A DNA stretch of 64,000 nucleotides from Caballeronia turbans. GTDB taxonomy: Bacteria; Pseudomonadota; Gammaproteobacteria; Burkholderiales; Burkholderiaceae. Shown one piece after another: positions 17,857 through 26,069 of the stretch. The notes below the pieces were generated by a model. It made no database searches, was not told the DNA's origin, and saw only the letters and a program-made list of their open reading frames with translations. The stretch is from assembly GCA_001544655.2 (NCBI GenBank), contig FCOD02000008.1, positions 186,001 through 250,000 of the forward strand, written 5' to 3'. The position numbers and the translations under genes were made by a program. How positions within the stretch are numbered: the first letter of the stretch is position 1; every line of letters starts with the position of its first letter.

Positions 17857-19773
17857 TCAGGCGACGCGCTTGGTCAGCTTCTCTGCGTGCGCGCTTTCGA
17901 CGGCGTCGATGAAGCGCTCGCGAATCGACTTGACGATGCCAGCGGAGTCAAGGCCGACGCTCGCGAGCAGCTTGGCCGGATCGCCGTGATCGATGAAGAT
18001 GTCGGGCAGACCGAGCTGCAGAACGGGCTTCACGATCGAGCTGGCGAGCAGCGCTTCGACGCACGCGGAACCCGCGCCGCCCATGATCGCGCCTTCTTCG
18101 ATCGTCACGATGGCATCGTGCGTCGCGGCGAGTTCGCGCAACAGATCGGCGTCGACCGGCTTTACGAAACGCATGTTGGCAACCGTCAGATCCAGCTCTT
18201 CAGCCGCGGCGAGCGACGGCGCGACCATCGTGCCGAACGCGCAAATCGCGATGCGCTTGCCCGAGCCGAGCTTCTGCGACGACTCGCGGCGAATCTCGCC
18301 ACGGCCGACGGGAATCGCGGTCATTTGCTTGACGGTTGCGACGCCGGTGCCCGCGCCGCGCGGATAACGCACGGCTGTCGGGTTCGGCTGCTGCAGCGCC
18401 GTGTAGAGCATCTGGCGGCATTCGTTTTCGTCCGATGCCGCCATCACCGTCATATTCGGGATGCAGCGCAGGAACGCGAGATCGTAGTTGCCCGCGTGCG
18501 TCGCGCCGTCCGCGCCGACGAGGCCCGCGCGATCGATCGCGAAGACCACTGGCAGATTCTGCAGCGCGACATCGTGAATCAACTGATCGTATGCGCGTTG
18601 CAGGAAGGTCGAATAGATGGCGACGACGGGCTTCATGCCGTCCGCCGCGAGACCGCCCGCGAACGTGACCGCGTGCTGCTCGGCGATACCGACATCGAAA
18701 TAACGGTCCGGGAAGCGCTTCTCGAATTCGACCATGCCGGAGCCTTCGCGCATTGCCGGCGTGATGCCGACCACGCGCGAATCCTGCGCCGCGGCGTCGC
18801 ACAGCCACTCGCCGAACACCTGCGTGTAAGTCTTCTTCGAAGGCGCCGTCGACGGCTTGATGCCTTCGGCCGGATTGAACTTGCCCGGGCCGTGGTACAG
18901 CACCGGATCGGCTTCGGCGAGCTTGTAGCCCTGGCCTTTCTTCGTGACGACGTGCAGGAACTGCGGGCCGCGCAGTTCCTTGATGTTCTGAAGCGTCGGA
19001 ATCAGCGAATCGAGATCGTGACCGTCGATCGGCCCGATGTAGTTGAAGCCGAATTCTTCGAACAGCGTGGCCGGCACGATCATGCCCTTCGCGTGCTCTT
19101 CGAGCTTGCGGGCGAGATCGAGCACCGGCGGCGCATGACGCAGCACGCGTTCGACACCCGCGCGCGCCGCAGCGTAGAAACGGCCCGACATCAGACGCGC
19201 GAGATGGCGATTCAGCGCGCCGACCGGCGGCGAGATCGACATGTCGTTGTCGTTGAGGATGACAAGCAGCGGCACGTCGTCGGCGACGCCCGCATTGTTC
19301 ATCGCCTCGAAGGCCATCCCCGCGGTCATTGCGCCGTCCCCGATCACCGCGATCGAATAGCGGTTGTCGCCCTGCAGCTTGTTGGCGATCGCCATGCCGA
19401 GCGCCGCCGAAATCGACGTGCTCGAATGCGCGGTGCCGAACGTGTCGTATTCGGACTCGGCGCGGCGCGGGAAGCCGGAAATGCCGCCCCGCTGGCGCAG
19501 GCCCGGCATCTGATCACGGCGGCCCGTGAGGATCTTGTGCGGATACGTCTGATGACCGACATCCCAGACGATGCGGTCATTAGGCGTATCGAACACATAG
19601 TGCAACGCGATCGTCAGCTCGACCGTGCCCAGATTGGACGACAGATGGCCGCCCGTCTGGGACACGCTGTCGAGCACGTAGGCTCGCAGCTCGTCGGCCA
19701 GCGGTTGCAGTTGGCGGCGATCGAGGGCGCGTAAATCGGCCGGATCGTCGATGGTTTTCAGCAAGTCGTACAT
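17857..19773 (-). CDS. dxs: 1-deoxy-D-xylulose-5-phosphate synthase
   Basis: Dxs condenses pyruvate and glyceraldehyde 3-phosphate, opening the MEP pathway to isoprenoids. The 638-residue protein begins [20 protein letters not shown] and has [20 protein letters not shown] near 38-58, [11 protein letters not shown], and the thiamine diphosphate motif [19 protein letters not shown] near 150. The transketolase pyrimidine-binding domain carries [17 protein letters not shown], including the catalytic-site Glu. The gene is downstream of ispA on the same strand, giving a block xseB-ispA-dxs for isoprenoid precursor and farnesyl diphosphate synthesis. Confidence 0.98.
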   Translation of the reverse strand: MYDLLKTIDDPADLRALDRRQLQPLADELRAYVLDSVSQTGGHLSSNLGTVELTIALHYVFDTPNDRIVWDVGHQTYPHKILTGRRDQMPGLRQRGGISGFPRRAESEYDTFGTAHSSTSISAALGMAIANKLQGDNRYSIAVIGDGAMTAGMAFEAMNNAGVADDVPLLVILNDNDMSISPPVGALNRHLARLMSGRFYAAARAGVERVLRHAPPVLDLARKLEEHAKGMIVPATLFEEFGFNYIGPIDGHDLDSLIPTLQNIKELRGPQFLHVVTKKGQGYKLAEADPVLYHGPGKFNPAEGIKPSTAPSKKTYTQVFGEWLCDAAAQDSRVVGITPAMREGSGMVEFEKRFPDRYFDVGIAEQHAVTFAGGLAADGMKPVVAIYSTFLQRAYDQLIHDVALQNLPVVFAIDRAGLVGADGATHAGNYDLAFLRCIPNMTVMAASDENECRQMLYTALQQPNPTAVRYPRGAGTGVATVKQMTAIPVGRGEIRRESSQKLGSGKRIAICAFGTMVAPSLAAAEELDLTVANMRFVKPVDADLLRELAATHDAIVTIEEGAIMGGAGSACVEALLASSIVKPVLQLGLPDIFIDHGDPAKLLASVGLDSAGIVKSIRERFIDAVESAHAEKLTKRVA

Positions 19774-19858
19774 CGTCGTCCCATTTTAGGAAAACTGGCG
19801 TGAATCGTTCGGCGCGATTATTGCTTATCGCGCCGTGGGGTTCGTCACGCGTTCAACA

Positions 19859-20746
19859 TCAATTCACCCGGTTCACGACCAGGTCGGCAAGCTCGGCCAG
19901 GCGTTGGCCACGCGCGCCGAACGGCTGGATGGCGGCGTGCGCGTCGCGGCCGAGCTGCGCGGCCAGTTCGCGCGATGCATCGAGCCCGATGATCGACACG
20001 TAAGTCGGCTTGTCGTGCTGCGCATCTTTTCCGGCGGTCTTGCCGAGCGTGGCGGAATCGGCGGTGACGTCCAGGATGTCGTCGACGACCTGGAATGCGA
20101 GGCCGATCGCGGCGGCATAGTGGTCCAGCGAGGCGAGCGCGTCCGCGCCCGGATCCGTGCCCGCGAGCGCGCCCATGCGCACCGATGCGCGCAACAGCGC
20201 ACCCGTTTTCTTGCGATGCATCGTCTCGAGCTCGGGGCGCGACAGCTTGCGACCGACGCTTTCGAGGTCGATCGCCTGGCCGCCCGCCATGCCGAGCGAA
20301 CCGCTCGCGACGGCGAGCTCGCGCACCAGCGCGGCTTGCTGGCCATCGTCCAGACCATTGCGTTCGGCCGTCAACGCCACGAACGCCTGCGATTGCAGCG
20401 CGTCGCCGACGAGCAGTGCCGTCGCTTCGTCATATTGGATGTGTACCGTGGGCTTGCCCCGGCGCAGTGCGTCGTCGTCCATGGCGGGCATGTCGTCATG
20501 CACCAGCGAATAGACGTGAATCATCTCGAGCGCCGCGCTCGCCGCTTCCACGGCCGGCGCGCTCGCGCCGGTCAGTTCGCCCGCCGCGTGGACGAGGAGC
20601 GGTCTCACGCGCTTGCCGCCGCCCAATACCGCATAGCGCATGGCCTCATGCAGGCGCGCCGGCGCGATGTCCGTGTCCGGAAGATAGTGTTCGAGTGCCG
20701 TCTCGACGCGATCGAGCGTCGCGCGCATCCATTGTTCGAAGTTCAT
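19859..20746 (-). CDS. ispA: Polyprenyl synthetase, farnesyl diphosphate synthase type
   Basis: IspA adds isopentenyl diphosphate to dimethylallyl and geranyl diphosphate. The 295-residue protein has the first Asp-rich motif in YSLVHDDMPAMDDDALRRGK (DDMPAMDDD) near residue 83 and the second in QVVDDILDVTAD near 222. The N-terminal GGGKRVRPLLVHAAGEL is also diagnostic. Its ATG overlaps the stop of xseB (ATGA), showing translational coupling. dxs follows after 85 bases. Confidence 0.95.
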   Translation of the reverse strand: MNFEQWMRATLDRVETALEHYLPDTDIAPARLHEAMRYAVLGGGKRVRPLLVHAAGELTGASAPAVEAASAALEMIHVYSLVHDDMPAMDDDALRRGKPTVHIQYDEATALLVGDALQSQAFVALTAERNGLDDGQQAALVRELAVASGSLGMAGGQAIDLESVGRKLSRPELETMHRKKTGALLRASVRMGALAGTDPGADALASLDHYAAAIGLAFQVVDDILDVTADSATLGKTAGKDAQHDKPTYVSIIGLDASRELAAQLGRDAHAAIQPFGARGQRLAELADLVVNRVN

Positions 20747-21078
20747 AGGTCGTCATCCCCGTTGTCGTTTGTCGCTCCGGCACCCTGGGTGGCGCGCTGT
20801 ACCTCGGCGGGCAGCGGCTTGAGCGTCTCGCCATCGAGAACGCGTACCTGCTGCTCGACTTTTTCGAGCTGCTGTTGGCAAAAGCCCACAAGCGCCGCGC
20901 CGCGGCGATAAGCCGCAAGCGACTCCTCGAGACTCAGCGCGCCCTCTTCCATGCGCGCGACGAGCGATTCGAGTTCTGCCAGCGCCGCCTCGTAATTCTC
21001 CGGAAGCTGCGCGGCGTCCGCGCTTTGCGCGTCGGCGCCGGTATGCTCGCCTGTTTCCTGGACAGCGGTCTTCGCCAT
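20743..21078 (-). CDS. xseB: Exodeoxyribonuclease VII small subunit
   Basis: XseB is the small helical subunit that assembles with XseA into the single-strand-specific nuclease ExoVII. The core ENYEAALAELESLVARMEEG, then LSLEESLAAYRRGAALVGFC and LEKVEQQVRVLD (residues about 26-95), is the standard family sequence. Start 21078 gives 111 residues, a little longer than usual because of an N-terminal polar stretch and an acidic tail. It overlaps ispA by four bases, an arrangement common in proteobacteria. Confidence 0.93.
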   Translation of the reverse strand: MAKTAVQETGEHTGADAQSADAAQLPENYEAALAELESLVARMEEGALSLEESLAAYRRGAALVGFCQQQLEKVEQQVRVLDGETLKPLPAEVQRATQGAGATNDNGDDDL

Positions 21079-21389
21079 GAATCGTGGATGTGCAATTGAA
21101 TTTTTGGAACCAAGTCGCACATTCTACGGCAAAAGACAAATTTTCGACCCGCATCCCGTCCGCGCGGAACGCCCAAGACTGCGTTGCGGGATTGTCCGCC
21201 GATCGTCGCGGACCGCGCCGTCCGCGCTCTTTTGCCTGGCGATCGCGAGGAACTCTCGCGACAATTTATACCCAAATCAAGACCTTAAGTACCCCAAGGA
21301 GGGGGATTTCGGTATAATCGCGGGCTCCCTAAATCGAATCTTCGATGGTTGGGTTGTTCACTGCTTTCACGTTTTCATCGGGAGTGGGA
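21079..21389. other. Divergent intergenic region xseB / Rieske oxygenase
   Basis: These 311 bases should carry the promoters of both divergent units. A perfect TATAAT at 21313-21318 points to the Rieske gene. The part between 21130 and 21280 is GC-rich with no recognisable element. Confidence 0.45.
21313..21318 (+). promoter_or_regulatory. Candidate -10 element for the Rieske oxygenase gene
   Basis: TATAAT lies 71 bases ahead of the start codon, preceded by a purine-rich AAGGAGGGGG run. No matching -35 hexamer is obvious, so an activator may be needed. Confidence 0.45.
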
Positions 21390-22496
21390 ATGTCCAATCT
21401 GAGCAATGCATTGCAGCTGAATGCCATTCACAGTCAGCTGCCAGTCACGGCTTACTTTGACGAAGCGCTTCTTACGCGCGAAATCGACACACTTTTCAAG
21501 CAAGGTCCACGCTACATCGGGCACGAACTCATGGTTCCCGAAGCGGGAAACTATTTCGCGCTCCCCGGCGAGCGCGAAGGGCGCGTGCTCGTCCGTAATC
21601 AGCAGAACGATATCGAGCTGCTGTCGAACGTGTGCCGCCATCGCCAGGCGATCATGCTCAATGGCCGCGGCAGCGCGGACAACATCGTCTGCCCGCTGCA
21701 TCGCTGGACCTACGATCTCAACGGGCAACTGCTCGGTGCGCCCCATTTCGCGGACAAGCCCTGCCTGAACCTCGGCAAGACTCCGCTGCAGAACTGGCAA
21801 GGCCTGCTTTTCGAATCGGAGGGCCGCAACGTCGCCGCGGATCTCGCGAGACTTGGCACGGCGCGTCATTTCGACTTTTCGGGCTTCATGTTCGATCACG
21901 TCGAAGTGCATGAGTGCAACTACAACTGGAAGACCTTCATCGAGGTCTATCTCGAGGACTATCACGTCGCGCCGTTCCATCCGGGACTCGGCAGCTTCGT
22001 GTCGTGCGACAACCTCGAGTGGGAATTCGGCGACTGGTACAGCGTCCAGACCGTCGGCGTCCACAAGAATCTGGAAAAGCCGGGCAGCCCGACATACCGC
22101 AAGTGGCACGACGAAGTACTGCGTTTCCGCAACGGCACGCCACCCGAGTTCGGCGCAATCTGGATGGTGTATTACCCCGGTCTGATGATCGAGTGGTATC
22201 CGCACGTCCTGGTCGTGTCGTGGCTGATTCCGCACGGCACGCAGAAGACGACGAACATCGTCGAGTTCTATTATCCCGAGGAAATCGCGCTCTTCGAGCG
22301 TGAGTTCATCGAGGCCGAACGTGCCGCCTATATGGAAACCGCGCGCGAGGACGACGAGATCGCCGAGCGCATGGACGCCGGCCGCCGCGCGCTGATGTCG
22401 CGCGGCGAGAACCAGGTCGGTCCGTATCAAAGCCCGATGGAATCCGGCATGCAGCACTTCCACGAGTTCCTGCGACATCAACTCGGGAGCATCTGA
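21390..22496 (+). CDS. Rieske-type aromatic ring-hydroxylating dioxygenase, alpha subunit
   Basis: The 368-residue protein has the Rieske [2Fe-2S] motifs CRH and CPLHRW (the C-x-H and C-x2-H pairs) near residues 84-105. A catalytic domain follows with EVYLEDYHVAPFHPG near 188-202, holding the two His ligands of the mononuclear iron. Such enzymes hydroxylate aromatic rings or demethylate, taking electrons from a separate reductase. No ferredoxin, reductase or beta subunit gene is adjacent, so the electron donor must be elsewhere. GGGAG lies five bases before ATG 21390. Substrate unknown. A strong terminator follows. Confidence 0.88.
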   Translation: MSNLSNALQLNAIHSQLPVTAYFDEALLTREIDTLFKQGPRYIGHELMVPEAGNYFALPGEREGRVLVRNQQNDIELLSNVCRHRQAIMLNGRGSADNIVCPLHRWTYDLNGQLLGAPHFADKPCLNLGKTPLQNWQGLLFESEGRNVAADLARLGTARHFDFSGFMFDHVEVHECNYNWKTFIEVYLEDYHVAPFHPGLGSFVSCDNLEWEFGDWYSVQTVGVHKNLEKPGSPTYRKWHDEVLRFRNGTPPEFGAIWMVYYPGLMIEWYPHVLVVSWLIPHGTQKTTNIVEFYYPEEIALFEREFIEAERAAYMETAREDDEIAERMDAGRRALMSRGENQVGPYQSPMESGMQHFHEFLRHQLGSI

Positions 22497-22520
22497 ACGC
22501 GGTTCAGTCATCGAGAAAAG

Positions 22521-22544
22521 ACGGGCTTTCGAGCCCGTTTTTTC
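22521..22544 (+). terminator. Intrinsic terminator after the Rieske oxygenase gene
   Basis: ACGGGCT and AGCCCGT form a perfect 7-bp stem around the stable tetraloop TTCG, followed by a run of six T. It sits 25 bases past the stop codon. Confidence 0.93.
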
Positions 22545-22597
22545 TTTTAGACTATTGGCTCATCCCCGCATCAAAAAGCGCCGCTTCAGGAGCCGTC

Positions 22598-23467
22598 ATG
22601 CCGCACACCCACTACACCACGCTCATCTCGGCTGCGAATCTCGCCGAACGGCTGGCCGCCGCGCCCGGCAGCATCCTCGTCTTCGATTGCCGCTTCGATC
22701 TCGCCGCACCCGAGTCGGGCGAAAAGGCCTACGCGCAAGGACATATTCCCGGCGCCCACTATCTCCATCTGGACCGCGATTTGTCCGGCGTCAAGACGGG
22801 CACGAACGGGCGTCATCCGCTGCCCGAACGCGCCGCGCTCGTCACGAAGCTCGCGAGCTTCGGCCTGAACGAGGGGCAGCAAGTGGTTGCATACGATGCG
22901 CAAGGCGGCATGTACGCCGCGCGTCTGTGGTGGCTGCTGCGCTGGCTCGGTCACGATTCCGTCGCGCTGCTCGACGGCGGCCTGCAAGCGTGGGAAGCCG
23001 CGGGCAATTCGCTCGACAGCGCCGTACCGGCGAAGTCTCAGGGCACGTTCAAGGCCGGCGCCCCGCTGCAGGTGACCATCGACGCGCAGGCGATCGAGCG
23101 CAGCATCGGCACGCGCGACCATCTGCTGATCGATGCCCGCGCCGCCGACCGCTATCGCGGCGAGAACGAGACGATCGATCCCGTCGGCGGGCATATCCCC
23201 GGCGCGCTCAATCACTTCTTCAAAAACAACCTGACAGCGGAAGGCCGCTTCAAAACCGCGCACGAACTGCGCGAAGCGTTCGGCTCGCTCGTCGGCACGA
23301 CACCGGCGGACCGCATCGTGCTGCAATGCGGATCGGGCGTGACGGCGTGCCACAACGCGCTCGCGATGGAAATCGCGGGCCTGCACGGCGCGGCGCTATA
23401 TCCCGGCTCATGGAGCGAGTGGAGCGCCGATCCGGGCCGCCCGGTCGCGACCGGGCCGAATCCCTGA
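22598..23467 (+). CDS. Sulfurtransferase (two-domain rhodanese, SseA/mercaptopyruvate type)
   Basis: The 289-residue protein has two rhodanese domains. The first (about 8-135) is inactive, lacking a Cys in the loop (YDAQGGMYAARLWW). The second (about 160-285) has VLQCGSGVTACHNALAM with catalytic C244. The CGSGVTA loop is the type found in 3-mercaptopyruvate sulfurtransferases, whereas thiosulfate rhodaneses have CRxGx(R/T). It probably moves sulfur from mercaptopyruvate or thiosulfate to an acceptor. The stop is six bases from the convergent hydrolase gene. Confidence 0.92.
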   Translation: MPHTHYTTLISAANLAERLAAAPGSILVFDCRFDLAAPESGEKAYAQGHIPGAHYLHLDRDLSGVKTGTNGRHPLPERAALVTKLASFGLNEGQQVVAYDAQGGMYAARLWWLLRWLGHDSVALLDGGLQAWEAAGNSLDSAVPAKSQGTFKAGAPLQVTIDAQAIERSIGTRDHLLIDARAADRYRGENETIDPVGGHIPGALNHFFKNNLTAEGRFKTAHELREAFGSLVGTTPADRIVLQCGSGVTACHNALAMEIAGLHGAALYPGSWSEWSADPGRPVATGPNP

Positions 23468-23473
23468 ACGTCG

Positions 23474-24349
23474 TTATCTGACGCCGTGCTCGCGGAACCA
23501 CGCGAGCGCGCGCTTCCAGCTGTCTTCCGCATCGGCCTTGCGATAGCTCGGACGATAATCCGCGAAGAACGCATGCCCCGCGTCGTCGTAGACGACGAAC
23601 TGCGAGTTCTTTGCGGGCGGCGGATCGTTGGCGAGCGCCTGTTTCATTTGCTCGATGGTGTCCTGCGGAATGCTCTGATCCTGCCGCCCATAAAGGCCGA
23701 GCACCGGCACCTTGAGTTCACTCGCGAGATCGAGCGGATTGTTCGGCGTCATCTCCGTCTTGTTGCCGACGAGCCGCCCGTAAAACGCGACCGCCGCCTT
23801 GAGATTCGGGTTGTGCTCCGCGTACAGCCATGAGTACCGCCCGCCCCAGCAGAACCCGATGACGCCCGTGCGCTTCGTATCGCCGCCGTGCTCGCCCGCC
23901 CATTTGATGGCCTGATCGATGTCGGAGATCACCTGCGAATCCGGCACTTTCGACACGACCTGCTCGTTTAGCTGCTGTATCGACGAATACGCCTTCGGAT
24001 CGCCCTGACGCGTGAAAAACTCCGGCGCGATCGCGAGATAACCCTGCTTCGCGAAGCGCCGGCAGACGTCGGCGATATGCTCATGGACCCCGAAAATCTC
24101 GTGGATCACGATGATGACAGGCAGATGCGTCTTGCCCTTCGGTTGCGCGCGATACGCGGGCACGAGCGTGCCGTCCGCACCGCGTATGCCGATGGCGCCC
24201 GCTTCGAGCCCGTCGGAATCGGTATGAATGGTCTGGGCGGACACCGGCAGCACGGCGGCCGCGAAGCCGGTGCCGAAGGTCGCCTTGATGAAGGTGCGTC
24301 GATCGAACGGAACGTGCGGAACGAGGCTGTCGACTTCAGGGTCTAGCAT
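23474..24349 (-). CDS. Dienelactone hydrolase family protein with Tat-like leader
   Basis: The 291-residue alpha/beta-hydrolase has the dienelactone hydrolase triad: C167 in GVIGFCWGGRYSW, D224 in GLYGRQDQSIP and H259 in YDDAGHAFF. The N terminus has FDRRTFIKATFGTGFAAAVL at about residues 16-35, a twin-arginine signal ending near VSAQ, so the enzyme is probably exported folded. GGGAGC precedes ATG 24349. True carboxymethylenebutenolidases are shorter and cytosolic; the exported form's substrate is unknown. Confidence 0.9.
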   Translation of the reverse strand: MLDPEVDSLVPHVPFDRRTFIKATFGTGFAAAVLPVSAQTIHTDSDGLEAGAIGIRGADGTLVPAYRAQPKGKTHLPVIIVIHEIFGVHEHIADVCRRFAKQGYLAIAPEFFTRQGDPKAYSSIQQLNEQVVSKVPDSQVISDIDQAIKWAGEHGGDTKRTGVIGFCWGGRYSWLYAEHNPNLKAAVAFYGRLVGNKTEMTPNNPLDLASELKVPVLGLYGRQDQSIPQDTIEQMKQALANDPPPAKNSQFVVYDDAGHAFFADYRPSYRKADAEDSWKRALAWFREHGVR

Positions 24350-24541
24350 GGAAAGCTCCCGCGGCGGAGCCGTCGCATCATGTTCGCGATCGAGTGCGAC
24401 GGCGTGGATCCTTGGAACCGCGCGACGTGCTCGAGGCTGCACGCAGCGCGGCGCTGCACGACGAAGAACGCGCGCCGTGGATCGGGCGCGCCGCCCATTC
24501 TAAACAGCTTTGAACGAATGGCGCAGGCGTTCTATTCCGTG

Positions 24542-25906
24542 TCAGTGCAGCTTCACGCGCGGCGCGGTGGAGCGGCGCAGCCAGTGCGCGACCGTATCGA
24601 GCATCATGCGCGCATAGCCGTGCAGCGCGGCGATGTGCAGCCGGTAAAGCGACATGTACATGAAGCGCGCGAAAAGTCCTTCGATCAGCATGTTCCCGCC
24701 GATCAGCCCGCCCATCAGATTGCCGACGGCGCTGTAATGCCCGAGCGACACCAACGAGCCGAAATCGCGATATGTGTACTCGGGCAGCGGCTTGCCCTGC
24801 AACATCCGCTCGAACGATTTGAACAGAAAACTCGCCTGCTGATGCGCGGCCTGCGCGCGCGGTGGCACGTTGCGCTCGTTGCCGGGCCACGGACACGCGG
24901 CGCAATCGCCGAGCGCGAAGACGTGGTCGTCGGTTTCGGTTTGCAGCGTGCGGCGCACGACCAGCTGGCCGAGGCGGTTTGTCGGCAGACCCTCGAGACT
25001 GGCGAGGATCGCGGGCGCTTTGATGCCCGCCGCCCAGACCGTGAGATCCGCACGAATCGTCTTGCCGCTCGCCGTGCGGATCGCATCGCGCGACACCTGC
25101 GCGACCGTTTCGCCGGTCATGAGCTTCACGCCGAGCTTGGCGAGCAGTTCCGCCGTCGCGATGGACACGCGCTCCTGCAGCGCGGGCAGGATGCGCGGCC
25201 CGGCTTCGATCAGCACGATGCCGATATCGTGCTTCGGGTCGAGCTTGTGCAATCCGTATGCGGAAAGCACTTGCGCGGTATTGCGCAGTTCCGCCGACAA
25301 TTCGACACCCGTCGCGCCGGCGCCGACGATCGCCACCTGGATGCGCGGCACCGGATCGACACCCGGCTCGTCCTCGCCGTTCTCCACGCCCGCCGCAACC
25401 GGTTCCGGCGCGAAGTGCTCCGCGCGCATGCAGGCCGCGATGAGGCGCTTGCGAAAAAGCTCCGCCTGACCGACCGTGTCGAGCGCGATCGAGTTCTGCT
25501 GCGCGCCTTCGACGCCGAAGAAATGCGTCGTGCTGCCGATCGCGATGACGAGCGTGTCGTACTCCAGCTCGCGCTCGGGCAGAAGCTCGCCGGCTTCTTC
25601 ATCGCGTAACGCGCCGATCGTGATGCGCCTCGCCGCGCGATCCAGCCCGACGAGTTCGCCCTGCTGAAACTCGAAGCCGTGCCATAGCGCTTGCGCCGCG
25701 TATTCGAGTTCCTGCGTGAACGGGTCCATGCTCCCCGCCGCGACTTCGTGCAGGAGCGGCTTCCAGATATGCGTCGGATTGCGGTCGACGAGCGTGACTT
25801 GCGCTTTTGGCGGCGTCTTGCTATCCGTCGAGCCGAAACGGTCGCCGAGACGAGTTGCGAGTTCGAGGCCGCCAGCCCCTCCGCCGACGATAATGAAGCG
25901 ATGCAT
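24542..25906 (-). CDS. ndh: Type II NADH dehydrogenase (NDH-2)
   Basis: NDH-2 passes electrons from NADH to quinone without pumping protons. The 454-residue protein has the FAD Rossmann motif HRFIIVGGGAGGLELATRLG at the N terminus, the NADH-binding motif VAIVGAGATGVELSAELRN near 190-210, and FALGDCAACPWP near 330. The conserved AQAAHQQA segment near the quinone site follows. The C-terminal amphipathic part (ARFMYMSLYRLHIAALHGY) probably anchors it to the inner membrane. GGGAG precedes the ATG. An inverted repeat at 26017-26044 lies upstream. Confidence 0.92.
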   Translation of the reverse strand: MHRFIIVGGGAGGLELATRLGDRFGSTDSKTPPKAQVTLVDRNPTHIWKPLLHEVAAGSMDPFTQELEYAAQALWHGFEFQQGELVGLDRAARRITIGALRDEEAGELLPERELEYDTLVIAIGSTTHFFGVEGAQQNSIALDTVGQAELFRKRLIAACMRAEHFAPEPVAAGVENGEDEPGVDPVPRIQVAIVGAGATGVELSAELRNTAQVLSAYGLHKLDPKHDIGIVLIEAGPRILPALQERVSIATAELLAKLGVKLMTGETVAQVSRDAIRTASGKTIRADLTVWAAGIKAPAILASLEGLPTNRLGQLVVRRTLQTETDDHVFALGDCAACPWPGNERNVPPRAQAAHQQASFLFKSFERMLQGKPLPEYTYRDFGSLVSLGHYSAVGNLMGGLIGGNMLIEGLFARFMYMSLYRLHIAALHGYARMMLDTVAHWLRRSTAPRVKLH

Positions 25907-26016
25907 GGAACTCTCCCTGTGCTTTTATATTGGATCGGCCTTCGTGCGTATCTTCCTCGATCGGCTCATTGTGCGTGAGCTTCAATGACAGTCACAAGCG
26001 CGTCACCAGCATGTCG

Positions 26017-26044
26017 GGCATATGCGACATCCGCCGCATATGCC
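26017..26044. promoter_or_regulatory. Perfect inverted repeat upstream of ndh and downstream of polA
   Basis: GGCATATGCG (26017-26026) and CGCATATGCC (26035-26044) form a perfect 10-bp inverted repeat with an eight-base spacer, and each arm holds the self-complementary GCATATGC. It is 111 bases from the ndh start and 26 bases past the polA stop. It could be an operator for ndh or a hairpin protecting the polA mRNA end; no T-run follows. Confidence 0.5.
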
Positions 26045-26069
26045 TTGCGCAAAGAATTTCAGCGCGCGC

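Noticed and set aside
17788-19734. A 648-codon plus-strand frame opposite dxs
   Set aside because: Mirror frame of dxs; the product is Arg-rich and unlike any protein. The same applies to frames at 6480-8003, 9675-11501 and 31077-32393.
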